From Lucinisca nassula (lineage: Eukaryota > Mollusca > Bivalvia > Lucinida > Lucinidae), in assembly GCA_963580285.1 (NCBI GenBank), contig OY757012.1, forward strand, positions 170,302,652 through 170,366,651: DNA of 64,000 nucleotides, read 5' to 3'. The translations under genes and the position numbers were made by a program. A model generated the notes under the pieces. It was not told where the DNA came from and did not search any database. It was given only the letters and a program-made list of their open reading frames with translations. Positions 54,913-64,000 of the stretch are shown one piece after another (the stretch's first letter is position 1; each line of letters opens with the position of its first letter).

Positions 54913-55199
54913 CGATTATAGGTTGATAAGAAGGGTTTGATAGGCATAAAATATATACGTAAATTATTTCACAGCTTACACATATTACATGCAGATTATT
55001 TTCACAATAAACACAGTATATACAAACATAGCACTGCAAGCACAAAGCTTTCCGACCGTTCATGAGAATAGGCAAATATGTCATTCTCGATAACTGCTAT
55101 AGGATTAATACTAACCTTTATCAGGTCAAATTTCCAATATGATACATAAAATTCATTTTAACACGTTCCTCCGCAAAATACCTCCGATTATGAGATAAT
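54913..55199. other. unannotated spacer
   Basis: AT-rich DNA with a stretch of ATATACAAACATAGCACTGC type. Nothing recognisable. Confidence 0.4.
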
Positions 55200-57019
55200 G
55201 AATGGAGCAACAATCAGGTGCCCCATGGGGTAACTAAAAGGCAAAAACACAGCAACAACTTTTTGAAATAATTAAAGAACGCTGCCTGGCCCAAGTACTT
55301 AATACACGTACCCGCCAAGAAAAGACCCTTGATTTATTATTTAGGGGATGCCCCTGATCGGCAAGGCTGATCACGGCATAGTCCTCACTGAATATGAGAT
55401 AAAAGCGAATTGAATCAGACAAGTCTCGTGTAAAATATATCTATATAATCGTGTGGACATGGAAGGTCTGCGAGACCTATGGCGCAATTTAGGGATTCGT
55501 TCCTTTCCTCCGACCTCTCGCACATGTCAGTTAATGACATGTTAGTCAGTTTAAGTCCGAATTACGAGTAACTACGGCCATGGAAAGGTTTATTCCAACG
55601 GATATGACCAAAACAAAGCATAGTGCATCCTGGATCGATAACACGATCAAGTATCTCGTCAGAAGATCCTATCGAATGTACTTTCGTGCTCGTAAGTGTA
55701 ACAGCCCCGACGTTAAGAACCATTACAAACGGTTCAGAGCACATGTACAAAAGGTAATAACAGATGGATATTGGAAGCATGGTTCCAGCATCTTTGCCTT
55801 TGAAGATTACAACTCAGTTCTCGATAGTCCCCAGAAGAATGGTAAAATTAAAAAGCTTTGGTCATTCGTAAAGTCCCTGAAAAAGGAAGCGTTTGGGATC
55901 ACTTCGCTAAGGGAAAACGGAGCTCTAAAACAGATTCGCGCGATAAGGGTAACATATATAACAAACAGTTTCAATCTGCATTCACGCAAGAAACTGACGG
56001 TGAGATACCATCCAAAGGTAATAGTCAGTTCCCCACCATGGGGGATGTAACAGTTGACCACAAGGGGATCGCTAAACTGTTGGGTAATCTCAAGATACAG
56101 AAGGCATCTGGGCCGGATGACCTGAATGCCAAGGTGCTTAAGGAATATGACGCTGAAATTTCTCCCGTGCCGGCCTTTATCTTAAATGAATCACTTGCCC
56201 AGGGCACTGTACCAGATGACTGGCGACAAGCAAATGTTAACCCGGTCTATAAGAAAGGTGAAAAATATGATGCAGCAAATTATAGACCAGTGTCCCTAGC
56301 ATGCATCTGTCGCAAAACCATGGAGCATATGGTAGTTAGCGACATCAACAAGCACCAGTTCTGTGATGTAGTCCTTGCTTTCAAAGGATAACTCTTTCTA
56401 GCACATATTTGAGAGCTTTCTTGCTGACTGTCAACATGGTTTCCGAAGTCAAAGGTCTTGCGAAACACATTTAGTTCAATTTACCATGACATTGTGAGCA
56501 ATCTGGATGGGGCCATAAACCGTTGCCACAAACAGACTGACCTGATCATCGTTGACTTCGCCAAGGCTTTTGACAAGGTATCTCACAGAGGGTTATTGTA
56601 TAAATTGGACTACTATGGGATAAGGTGGATTAGCTCATGGCTCTCTAGGCGCTCACATCAAGTTGTACCTGATGGCCAAGCGTCTGATCAAGTCCCTGTT
56701 TTATCTGGTGTCGGACTGTCCCCCAAGTTTCGGTCCTTGGAACGGTTCTTTTCTTGGTATTCATTAAAGATCTCCCTGATAATATCAGGTCATCTGTCCG
56801 TTTATTTGCTGATGATGGTGTCCTGTATAGGAACATATATTCTCCTTCTGGCTGTCTCAGTTTGCAGGATGACCTGGATTGACTAGCAAGGGAGAGGGAG
56901 GCCGATTGGCAGATGAAGCGCAATGTGGCCAAATGTCATTCAATGAAGGTGTCACGGCACCCTCCGGACAAGCAAATTGTTTAATTATACCCTACACCAG
57001 CACATTTGGAGTAGGTCTA

Positions 57020-57175
57020 ATATGTTCTAGAAAGGTTATCCTTTGCAAGAAAGGAATACACCACAGGACTGGAAAATATGGAGTGTATATGTTTTCTGGG
57101 CCAGTCTAGCCAGCCTCAGCCACCCAGGCCCCATCAGTGTCCCCAAACATTGAACTGCACTATGATTTAGGGCAG
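57020..57175 (+). repeat. short repeat Y inside LINE B copy 2
   Basis: AATATGTTCTAGAAAGGTTA TCC, GGAATACACCACAGGACTGG and TTTTCTGGGCCAGTCTAG, then CACTATGATTTAGGGCAGG. A longer copy is at 61005-61250, a 5' piece at 61264-61300, and reverse-complement pieces at 56357-56410 and 62130-62195. Confidence 0.75.
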
Positions 57176-57540
57176 GCTGTCAAATATCTTGGTATCACAA
57201 TCATTGACGATCATGATTTGGGTCAATACATTTCAGAGATAACATCGAAAGAAACTAGGGCTATGATTTCTTAGATGTAACTTAATTGGCCTTTGCACCT
57301 AGGCAGACAAAGGATGTTGCATATAAAACATTTGTTCGCCATCAAATTGAATATGCACCACCCATTTGGCACCCCTATGTTAAAATTCAGATTCAGCAGA
57401 TGGAGAAGGTGCAGAGGACAGCTGATCGATCGACCTGTCGACGATGGCGAAATAGAAGTAGTGTCGGTGACATGCTTAACGAGCTGGAATGACCACCCTC
57501 GAGGCCCGCCGTGAGCGGTCCTCCTTAGCCTTCTTCTATA

Positions 57541-57850
57541 AGGTGATAGCTCAGTGGTTAGTGCACTTGCCTCCGATGTTAGCGGTCCCCGGTTCGATCC
57601 CCGATGTTGGTGATTATTTCGGTGTCTGAACACTCTCCATTGGCATCATTTGAAGGGATGAATGTCAAAAAGTGCACCGTTCTTCGGATTGGGACGTTAA
57701 CTGGAGGCCCCCTGTGCAGGGAGAGTAATCCCCTGTGCAGGTTAAAGACCCTTTCCGTAATTGCAGATTACTGTGTAGGCTTTCATCCTGCAAACCTGGT
57801 GTGACTGAAATACACACCTGCGGGTAATGGTCAAATATGACCGATCGCAG

Positions 57851-57931
<81 letters not shown>
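57541..57931 (+). mobile_element. tRNA-derived SINE with GATA tail
   Basis: The head GGTGATAGCTCAGTGGTTAG ... GGTTCGATCCCCG has A- and B-box-like motifs of a tRNA (RNA polymerase III promoter). The body contains CCCTGTGCAGGTTAAAGACC and GATTACTGTGTAGGCTTTC. The end GGTAATGGTCAAATATGACC followed by about 20 GATA repeats matches the LINE B 3' end. It replaces about 170 bp of the LINE B coding region, so insertion came with or before a deletion. Confidence 0.9.
57850..57931. repeat. GATA microsatellite
   Basis: About twenty perfect GATA units at the 3' end of the SINE, expanded relative to the three-unit tail in LINE B and the short tail of the SINE at 31491. Confidence 0.95.
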
Positions 57932-57932
<1 letters not shown>

Positions 57933-58177
57933 GTTTTCCCTCTTCTGTGGTGAATGCTTAGGCCGCAGAGGAGTTCAAAGCCCGCACAGTATACGACTGA
58001 GACCCAGAGGTATGTGTTTGAATATATACCTCTTTTATTCAGATTGTAAATAGTTTTAAGGACTCAGCCAGTGATACCTTTTTGAGCTAAATTTTAAATT
58101 TAGCTACGCATCCAAATGAGGTAATGGCCAAATATGACCGACTCAGTATAAAAAAATAGACAGTGATGTATCTAAAG

Positions 58178-59150
58178 TAGAAGTAAAACAAAGTTCAGGA
58201 ATCGATACAATTAACTTACTCCACCCACAAAAGACGCCAAAGGGAAAGAAACACAAACATGAAGCGACCAGACCGTAATGGAAACCTAAACAAAGCATGG
58301 CCATAAGGACAGTTACTTTCCCACAAAATGTCCAAATGACCACCCAAAATAAAAAGACACAAGTGATACACATAGTTAGTAGCAACCAACAACAACATAA
58401 ATAAACCGCCACAGAAGAACCGCCTTGGAACGGTCAGTGGAAAGAATTCCACTGGGGAGCTTAAATTGATTTTTCAAGGCCATAATCCTCACCCTTAGCT
58501 CTGTCGCGGTATACACTAATTTTGTTTAGTCCGCATGAAGGCTTCCTAACTCATCAGTGTAACGTCTCCGAGAGCATTCAAATAAAAAAACTACAGAGAT
58601 GAAACCAGGTTGAGGACTCGACAGCATACAACAACAGAATTGCTGAAGCAAAAGAAACCAACAGTTAGACTCCGAGGGGCTCGACCAAAGACGGAGCATC
58701 AGGCGCCAACCAACATAAAGAGTACTAAAATAAAATAAAATTCCATTTATGTTTTTTATCTTGGAACCGCCATATAATCTTAAGCCCGACCCACCGGTGT
58801 GCAATCAAAGAGGGAAGCAAAGTTGCCAACCGTGATTGGGTTAACCGTCATGCATGCAGTCTGTTTTATAATATTGATGTTGTACCCAATCTTTATATAT
58901 CGACGAACGATTTTACGAAATTGGGTACTTAAGTCATTACAGGCATGTATTTTTCTAAATTTATATACTAAGTCACCATAGAATTCGGGTTCCGATAGGC
59001 CTTGTAGAAGAAGTGTTTTAAGTCCAACATTGAATTTTGAAACCAAATCAGAATGACGTCTATAAAACTTAGAAAATGCTTTACGTAGTTTATGATACCG
59101 ATACCCCTGATAAAGAAGTTTAGCGGTTAATAATTTATTACGAGTGTTGA
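58178..59150 (-). mobile_element. LINE X copy with C-terminal coding region
   Basis: The minus strand codes KLLYQGYRYHKLRKAFSKFY, LSEPEFYGDLVYKFRKIHAC, QFRKIVRRYIKIGYNINIIK and NPITVGNFASLFDCTPVGRA, then a stop and about 580 bp of 3' UTR ending at the fixed boundary. I recall this C-terminal segment from retroelement proteins of corals and molluscs but cannot give its function. 5' truncated. It stands head to tail with the next copy. Confidence 0.8.
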
Positions 59151-59153
59151 AAA

Positions 59154-59820
59154 GTAGAAGTAAAACAAAGATCAGGAATTAATACAATTAACTTACTCCA
59201 CCCATAAAAGACACCAAAGGGAAAGAAATACAAACATTAAGAGACCAGACCATAATGGAAACCTAAACAAAGGAAGGCCATAAGGACAGTTACTTTCCCA
59301 CAAAATGGCCATATGGCCACCCAAAATTAAAAGACACAAGTGATACACACAGTAAGTAACAAACAACAACATAAATAAATCGCCACAGAAGAGCCGCCTT
59401 GGAACGGTCAGTGGAAGATTTCCACTGGGGGGCTTAAGTCGATTTTACGTGGCCACAATCCTCGCCCTTACTTCCGTCGCGATTTAGACAAATAATTTGT
59501 TCAGTCCGCATGAAGGCCTCCTAACTCATCAGTGCAACATCTCCGTGAACACAAAAATCAAAGAACCACAGATGTGAGACAACGGTGAGGACTCGACAGC
59601 AAGAAACCACTGAAATGCTGGAGCAAAAGAAAACCAACAGTTAGACTCTGATGGGCCCGACCAGAGACAGAGCATCAGGCACCAACCAACATTACCTTGA
59701 ATTAGATCTCTCTAATTCTCAATAAGCCTTTACGTTGGAGCCGTCATAGAATCTGAGGCCTGGCCCACCGGCGTGCAATTAAAGAGGGAAGCAAAGTTGC
59801 CAACCGTGATCGGGTCTGAA
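59154..59820 (-). mobile_element. LINE X 3' end, subfamily A
   Basis: Starts (plus strand) AGTAGAAGTAAAACAAAGAT CAGG and ends where the coding part would begin (TTGCCAACCGTGATCGGG). It is the closest relative of the hypermutated copy at 48927 and the best reference for scoring it. Confidence 0.85.
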
Positions 59821-59889
59821 GTCTGAATCTGTTTCGTTACTGGTGACACGTCAAAGGGCATTCATTCACCAGGACCTGTGAAAAGGGAA

Positions 59890-60012
59890 GTTAGTTCCTA
59901 GCTCTCGCTAGCTACATTATCCTTAGCACCTTCCGTGGATAAAATAACCGAATCTGGAAGGGCATTCCAATCTCTAATTGTCTGGGGGAAGAAGGATCCC
60001 TTGTAGATACCA
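59890..60012 (-). pseudogene. CR1-like LINE C-terminal fragment
   Basis: The minus strand reads IYKGSFFPQTIRDWNALPDS V, a hallmark of the extreme C-terminus of CR1-type LINE proteins. The preceding CACGTCAAAGGGCATTCATT (59850) recurs at 8318 as part of another dispersed repeat. Confidence 0.7.
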
Positions 60013-60512
60013 TTTGGTTTAAATATATTTATTTACTATTACAAATACAGTAAATACAAATATACAATTTTGTGAACAATAGAAAGGATAAGAACGAAAG
60101 CATATATGCTTATAGCGTTCCGCTCCTTAAATAGGTAGATACATACAGACAATTAATGTGTAAATTACAAATTGTTCTAGATAATGTTGTATATTTTCTT
60201 CTAACAAAGACTAAATGTTTCAGCTAATGTAATTCAAATAAAATGAGAATTTAGAAAAATGATGTAGTATGGACTGAAAAAAAAATAGATTAAATAAATG
60301 ACATGATACTGGAAGCGCGGACGTACAGAAGACAAGCCAGAGGCGTATTAGACTTAAACCGACGCATGGCAGTATAAATATTTTCTATTAAAAACGCATA
60401 GTGTCCAGTATATATTTGTGCACACAATCAAATATGGTTTTACTGAATTCTGTGGACAGTGCAATGTCACCATATAAAATCACTTTTAGAGTAGGAGTCA
60501 ATTACAGTGAGA
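60013..60512 (-). repeat. probable 3' region of the LINE fragment at 60513
   Basis: AT-rich and without an open frame. On the minus strand it follows the LINE-derived frame directly, so it is most simply its 3' untranslated part. No poly-A or tandem tail was identified with confidence. Confidence 0.4.
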
Positions 60513-60900
60513 CTAAGTTGAGAAGTTCGACTCGCTGTAACTGGTAGATTCTCCAGTGAAAAAAATAACGCTGCTGCCACAACGACAGAGAGGAGATTCA
60601 GTAATATTTCTGTGAAAAAGATCGAGGTTAAGAGAAGTACAATTAGTGCGTAACCTAGTGTGCAAAATCTGAGCTCTTCTCTTCCCGGTGTAGAAATGTT
60701 TAAATGTTTGAGTCCCCTTTTCGGTGATTAATATATCTGATACCTTAGTGCCAATAGCTAAATCCAATGATTTTTCAATTTTCGTAAGATATTTTGGGTC
60801 TGATATCATTTCTTGCAGAGGAGTGATGTTTTTTGCCACTCCTAATTGTGGGTGGGGGTATAAGGTCATCTGTTGGAATGCTGGCAGCACCCTTTCGACC
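60513..60900 (-). pseudogene. LINE C-terminal region with cysteine cluster
   Basis: The minus strand codes KRRAQILHTRLRTNCTSLNL DLF and ITESPLCRCGSS, the conserved zinc-like end found after the RT in many I/Jockey-type LINEs (usually continuing CRCG...HFLFxC). The final cysteine/histidine part is missing, so the domain is broken. The upstream part (minus strand, beyond about 60900) belongs to a LINE X tail fragment (60915-60958). Confidence 0.7.
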
Positions 60901-61004
60901 TTTGTAAAAGAGTACAAAATAGAAGTAGAGGCAATGATCAGGAATCGATACAATCGACAAGCCTGCTGTCTCTCCTCCTCTTCTGGAGAGACTCCCATCC
61001 TAAA

Positions 61005-61250
61005 TATGTTCTATAAAAGGGTTATCCTTTGGAAGCAAGGAATACACCACAGAACTGGAAAATATTAAGTGTACGTGTTTTCTGGGCCAGACTACCTAGT
61101 TTCGACGAATTAGGCCTCATCAGTGACCCTCAAATATTTTCAAAATTCCACAATGGAATCAATTGTCCCAACGGACAAGAAAATATAAACTACACTATGA
61201 TATAGGGCAGGGAGACATTTTACGGCCGCCACACATTCCCAGACACCAGC
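61005..61250 (+). repeat. short repeat Y, long copy
   Basis: AATATGTTCTATAAAAGGGT TATCC, GCAAGGAATACACCACAGAA, CTAGTTTCGACGAATTAGGC CTCATCAGTGACCC, then CACTATGATATAGGGCAGGG and CATTTTACGGCCGCCACAC. Its last part recurs at 63620-63690. Identity unknown. Confidence 0.7.
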
Positions 61251-61299
61251 TGTAGTGACGTTAAATATGTTCTATAAAAGGGTTATCCTTTGGAAGTTG

Positions 61300-61565
61300 T
61301 TTCAGGATTCCAGTCATACTTCCAGTTACAAAGTTATAATTGTTCGTAACAAATCTACCTGCCCTGTTCTGAACTGTTTCAATTTCCTCCTGGAGGACTA
61401 TTCCATGGGGGTCCCAGATACAACTACCATATTCCAAGATGGGGCGAACGTGTCCCTTTTATGCTGCTTCTTTAACATCTTTGGGGCATTGATAAAGATT
61501 TCACCTCAAGAAGCTAAGTGTTCTAGTAGCCTTAGTACACATGTAAAAAGGGTACTTACCATCTT
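61300..61565 (-). pseudogene. CR1-like RT C-terminal fragment, minus strand
   Basis: Reading the minus strand with frame corrections gives CTKATRTLSFLR, QCPKDVKEAA, RPILEYGSCIWDPHGIVLQE and RFVTNNYNFVTGSMTGIL. It is a close relative of the plus-strand pieces at 62207-62375 and 63002-63200. At least two stops or frame breaks are present. Confidence 0.75.
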
Positions 61566-61876
61566 CGAGTCCGAGGCACCGAGCACAAGTGAGGATGATA
61601 GCATGGTCAGTTGTCCGTGTTGCTCATGTCATGAATATTTATTAGGTGGTCAGGTGTCAAGATGGACTGTTGATAAGTCGGCTGTCGTCGTGTGTTGCCG
61701 TGATCTTGCTGTTGTCGTTGTATGGGCATATAGCTACAGCCTTCCGGCACATCAATAGGTAGATTATCATGTTTTTTTCTGTTTTTTTTTTTTTTTTGTA
61801 TTTCTATGTGCTGTCCGGTATTTTGGTTGCTTTCCGGTATTTTGGTGCTTTCCGGTATTTCTTACTACCCCTGAAC

Positions 61877-63200
61877 TATCAGGGGACTGTTCTTGGTCCG
61901 CTGCTATTTTCCCTGTACATTAATGGTATTTCCATTGACATTGACTTAGAAATAAGACTGTTCGCAGACGACTGTGTTTGCTATTGGGGCATCAGAGATA
62001 CGGAGGACTCAATGAAATCTCAGAAGGATATAGATAGAAAATGGGGCGTGGGATTTCAGCCCGTTAAATGCAATATTATGCAGATAACTAGGAAGAGAAC
62101 AAATAAAATTGAGGCTACATGTACACTCCATATTTTCCGGTTCTGTGGTGTATTCCTTGCTTCCAAAGGATAACCCTTTCTAGAACATATTCATACATCT
62201 TAGAGGAAACGGTCCTCGAAAATGTGAATTCCATTAAATACCTTGGTGTGACAATCACACGCGAGTTGAGGTGGAATACACACGTGTGTACAAAGGCGAA
62301 TAGAAGACTTGGTTTCCTGAGGCGATATTTTCATCAGTGTCCTCAGGATGTGAAAGAGACAGCATATAAACAACAACAGTGAAAATATAATTAAAAAAAA
62401 AAACACTTACTGGACTGTAGCTGGTTTAAATGTCTGGTATATCTCGTCATCTGGAGAGACTAACAACAGACCTCTGCAACAAACTTCACACAGAACGTGT
62501 ATTGAAGTGTGCAGCATGTACATAAGGACCCCGCGTGTAAATACTACTTGTGGATACTTTTAACAGTGTCAGTTACCATTGTATATATTTGCACACACCC
62601 CTTGCTCGTTTAAAAAGTAATTGTTGTGCTCAAGAAGATACAAGCTACGCTTAGTGTCCCAGAATTTGGAGTTTATAAGAAGAGAACGAACGGACTTGTT
62701 TGTTTTGTTTGATTTGAGGTTTAACGTCCCCGTCAACACTGTAAAGGTCATTTTGGAGACGTTGCTTCCTATTTTGTGGGACTTTTACCCGACATTGAGA
62801 TGAAATGACATCTCAAGCCCTGTCGCCCAATGAAACCAATAGTTTATTAGCATGGACGGTCCGACTCGCACAGCGGTTCCTGGACAGGCTTAAATCCTCT
62901 AAGCGGTTTACCAGTACTAGTGTGCGGGCCAGATTCAGCTCTGCGTGGAAGCATCTTGCAGCCCATGTATTTCTATAAGCCCCTATGGGCGGGGGCTACT
63001 ACGAACGGACTTGTTCGCCCAATCTTGAAATATGGTAGTTGCATCTTGGATCCAAGTGGAGTAGTCCTTAATGAAGAGATTGAAAAATTTCAGAATAGAG
63101 CTGCTAGTTTTGTTACAACCAATTACTGCTTTGAAACTGGGAGCATGACTGGAATTCTAGGAAAATTAAGATATGAGTCTCTCAAGAAAATGAGACAGTA
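61877..63200 (+). pseudogene. third LINE: CR1-like RT in three pieces
   Basis: Piece 1 (61877-62118): YQGTVLGPLLFSLYINGISI, RLFADDCVCYW at the catalytic box, and VKCNIMQITRKR. A block of repeat Y (62125-62195) splits it from piece 2 (62196-62370): VLENVNSIKYLGVTITRELRW and RRYFHQCPQDVKETAYK. An unidentified insert and a SINE then separate piece 3 (63001-63200): NGLVRPILKYGSCILDPSG and ASFVTTNYCFETGSMTG. The order of domains is preserved. Confidence 0.8.
62701..63000 (-). mobile_element. full-length SINE with a 15-bp target duplication
   Basis: ACGAACGGACTTGTT flanks it at 62686-62700 and 63001-63015, splitting an RT coding sequence. On the plus strand it runs TGTTTTGTTTGATTTGAGG through CATTGAGATGAAATGACATC to CCCCTATGGGCGGGGGCTAC. 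It is the best-defined member of the family at 9005, 20290 and 25347. The 5' head is not an obvious tRNA. Confidence 0.9.
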
Positions 63201-63244
63201 GGCTAATACGCTTATACAAAGGACTAAAGGGCGCCATCATGAAA

Positions 63245-63700
63245 ACACGTCTATACAATTCTGACCCCTTCAACCCCAAGTTTATATAGTAAAACTGGGG
63301 TTTACAGGGGTAAATAAAAATCAAAAATGAGTTCCTTTAAGAGCAATGAAAACATTCATAAGAAGGAAGATGGGTCATACTACGTAGTTTCGGCTAATAA
63401 AGCCTCATCAGTGACCCTGTAATGATTCGGCAAAGAAAGCCAGAGGAAACATACTGCAATTTTGCGAATTTCGAATAGGCAGTCGATTCAAAGACTGAAA
63501 TAAATCAAAATGGGGTCCAAATAATTAAAAATCTGTTTAGAATATGAGTCTAAACCAATAATTTATTTCCGATTTCTCAGAATATTCACGCTGATCTCAA
63601 AGGACCAAAATTAAAATATAAACTGCACTATGGTTGATGTACGGGGAGACGTTTTACGGCCGCCACACGGCACAACACCAGCTGCAGTGAAGGCAAGCTT
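63245..63700 (-). repeat. cluster of dispersed repeats
   Basis: 63310-63515 is the reverse complement of 26868-27070 (GTCATACTACGTAGTTTCGG, GTCGATTCAAAGACTG). 63620-63690 repeats the end of repeat Y (AAACTGCACTATGG, ACGGCCGCCACACGGC). No gene. Confidence 0.6.
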
Positions 63701-63830
63701 ATTTTCTTATTTCTGCTCTGAAGTATAGATATTGAGTACTCGTTAGAACTGCCTCGATTAGGCAGTTCTAACGAGTATCCACAATCTGTATTTGGAGCAG
63801 AAATAAGAAAATACTTGTCTTGAGATTGGA
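63690..63830. mobile_element. hairpin MITE (GTTAGAACC family)
   Basis: TATTTTCTTATTTCTGCTCT ... GAGTACTCGTTAGAACTGCC pairs with GGCAGTTCTAACGAGTATCC ... GAGCAGAAATAAGAAAATA. A near-perfect hairpin of about 135 bp, the cleanest copy in the window. Confidence 0.85.
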
Positions 63831-63856
63831 ATGTCTTTCCCGATAGCTCTCTACCG

Positions 63857-64000
63857 GCCCCGATAGCTCAGTGGTAGAGCGCCCGCTTCGGGAATGGGAG
63901 GTCGCGGGTTCGATCCCCGGCCGCGCCATACCAAAGGCGTGAAAAATGGTACTAGGAGCTCCCTTGGCCGACGCTCGCATTATCAGGGGTAGTCCTAGGC
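63857..64000 (+). mobile_element. tRNA-Pro-like SINE, cut by the window edge
   Basis: CCCCGATAGCTCAGTGGTAG ... GGTCGCGGGTTCGATCCCCG has A- and B-box motifs and an anticodon-like loop TTCGGGA (CGG). It is followed by a SINE body, GCGTGAAAAATGGTACTAGG. Acceptor-stem pairing is imperfect and a body follows, so it is a SINE head and not a functional tRNA gene. Confidence 0.8.

Larger units (their letters stand above)
55200..58150 (+). pseudogene. LINE B copy 2: endonuclease tail and RT, heavily broken
   Basis: Longer at the 5' side than copy 1. The end of an endonuclease-type domain is recognisable (LFEIIKERCLAQVLNTRTRQ, then ADHGIVLTEYEIK in another frame), then MERFIPTDMTKTKHSASWID and YKKGEKYDAANYRPVSLACI. 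Lesions include a frameshift near 55930, an insert of about 40 bp near 56357-56405 (TTCTGTGATGTAGTCCTTGC), a frameshift after VPVLSGV near 56715, a foreign repeat block at 57020-57170, and replacement of part of the C-terminus by a SINE at 57541-57931. The final 45 bases match copy 1. Confidence 0.9.

Noticed and set aside
61255..61758. Plus-strand frame of 167 codons
   Set aside because: It is antisense to a CR1-like RT fragment readable on the minus strand, fused to unrelated sequence.
63857..63930. tRNA-Pro gene
   Set aside because: Acceptor stem mismatches and a SINE body downstream.

Overview
The window looks like a gene-poor, repeat-rich stretch of an animal nuclear genome, most likely a bivalve mollusc. 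I base that on AT-rich, intron-like DNA, stacked tRNA-derived SINEs, LINEs, palindromic MITEs and Helitron-like elements with tandem cores, and on dispersed repeats I recognise in style from heterodont bivalves. The species assignment is inference. There is no bacterial gene organisation.

Left part (1-23,900). Three large composite repeats (356-7589, 13139-16599, 24717-27646) share the same kind of 5' start (a GGCCC palindrome, then GCTCACC) and the same 3' module (a CCATAGCAACC box, GACGGAC-rich DNA, an AGCTC..GGTGAGCTAAAAA hairpin). Their tandem cores differ: about 165 bp, 161 bp and 145 bp periods. A non-autonomous Helitron with its own 307-bp repeats sits inside the first array. Two hAT-like elements with 8-bp target duplications, two TTAA-flanked MITEs and several SINEs with clean target duplications fill the rest. 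On the minus strand, three short exons (12793-12891, 10110-10162, 8604-8940) have matching splice phases and probably belong to one host gene for an acidic, lysine-rich protein I cannot name. A further exon pair lies at 17.3-18.0 kb.

Middle part (23,900-46,640). A 7.6-kb element with roughly 230-bp terminal inverted repeats is followed by a 1.76-kb TIR element with an 11-bp target duplication. Then comes a structurally complete Ty3/gypsy LTR retrotransposon (33673-46632). It has two 3108-bp LTRs with no difference I could see, a 4-bp target duplication, a tRNA-Pro primer site, a 386-codon gag, and a pol in the -1 frame carrying an N-terminal MYND zinc finger, protease, reverse transcriptase, RNase H, integrase and GPY/F domain. 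Its LTR is unusual. A 114-bp segment is duplicated on both sides of a 2.76-kb insert, and the insert plus one copy is bounded by GTAAGT and a polypyrimidine-AG. Splicing would therefore restore a LTR of about 233 bp.

Right part (46,640-64,000). This is a LINE graveyard: a truncated LINE with a degenerate VADD box (LINE A), two copies of a CR1/L2-like LINE with a GATA-type 3' tail (LINE B), a third CR1-like RT in pieces, and many 3' ends of another retroelement (LINE X) with a fixed 3' boundary. One LINE X copy, inserted into LINE A, carries a dense cluster of A-to-G changes on its sense strand. A tRNA-derived SINE shares the 3' tail of LINE B, which suggests it used LINE B machinery. No host gene is evident in this part.
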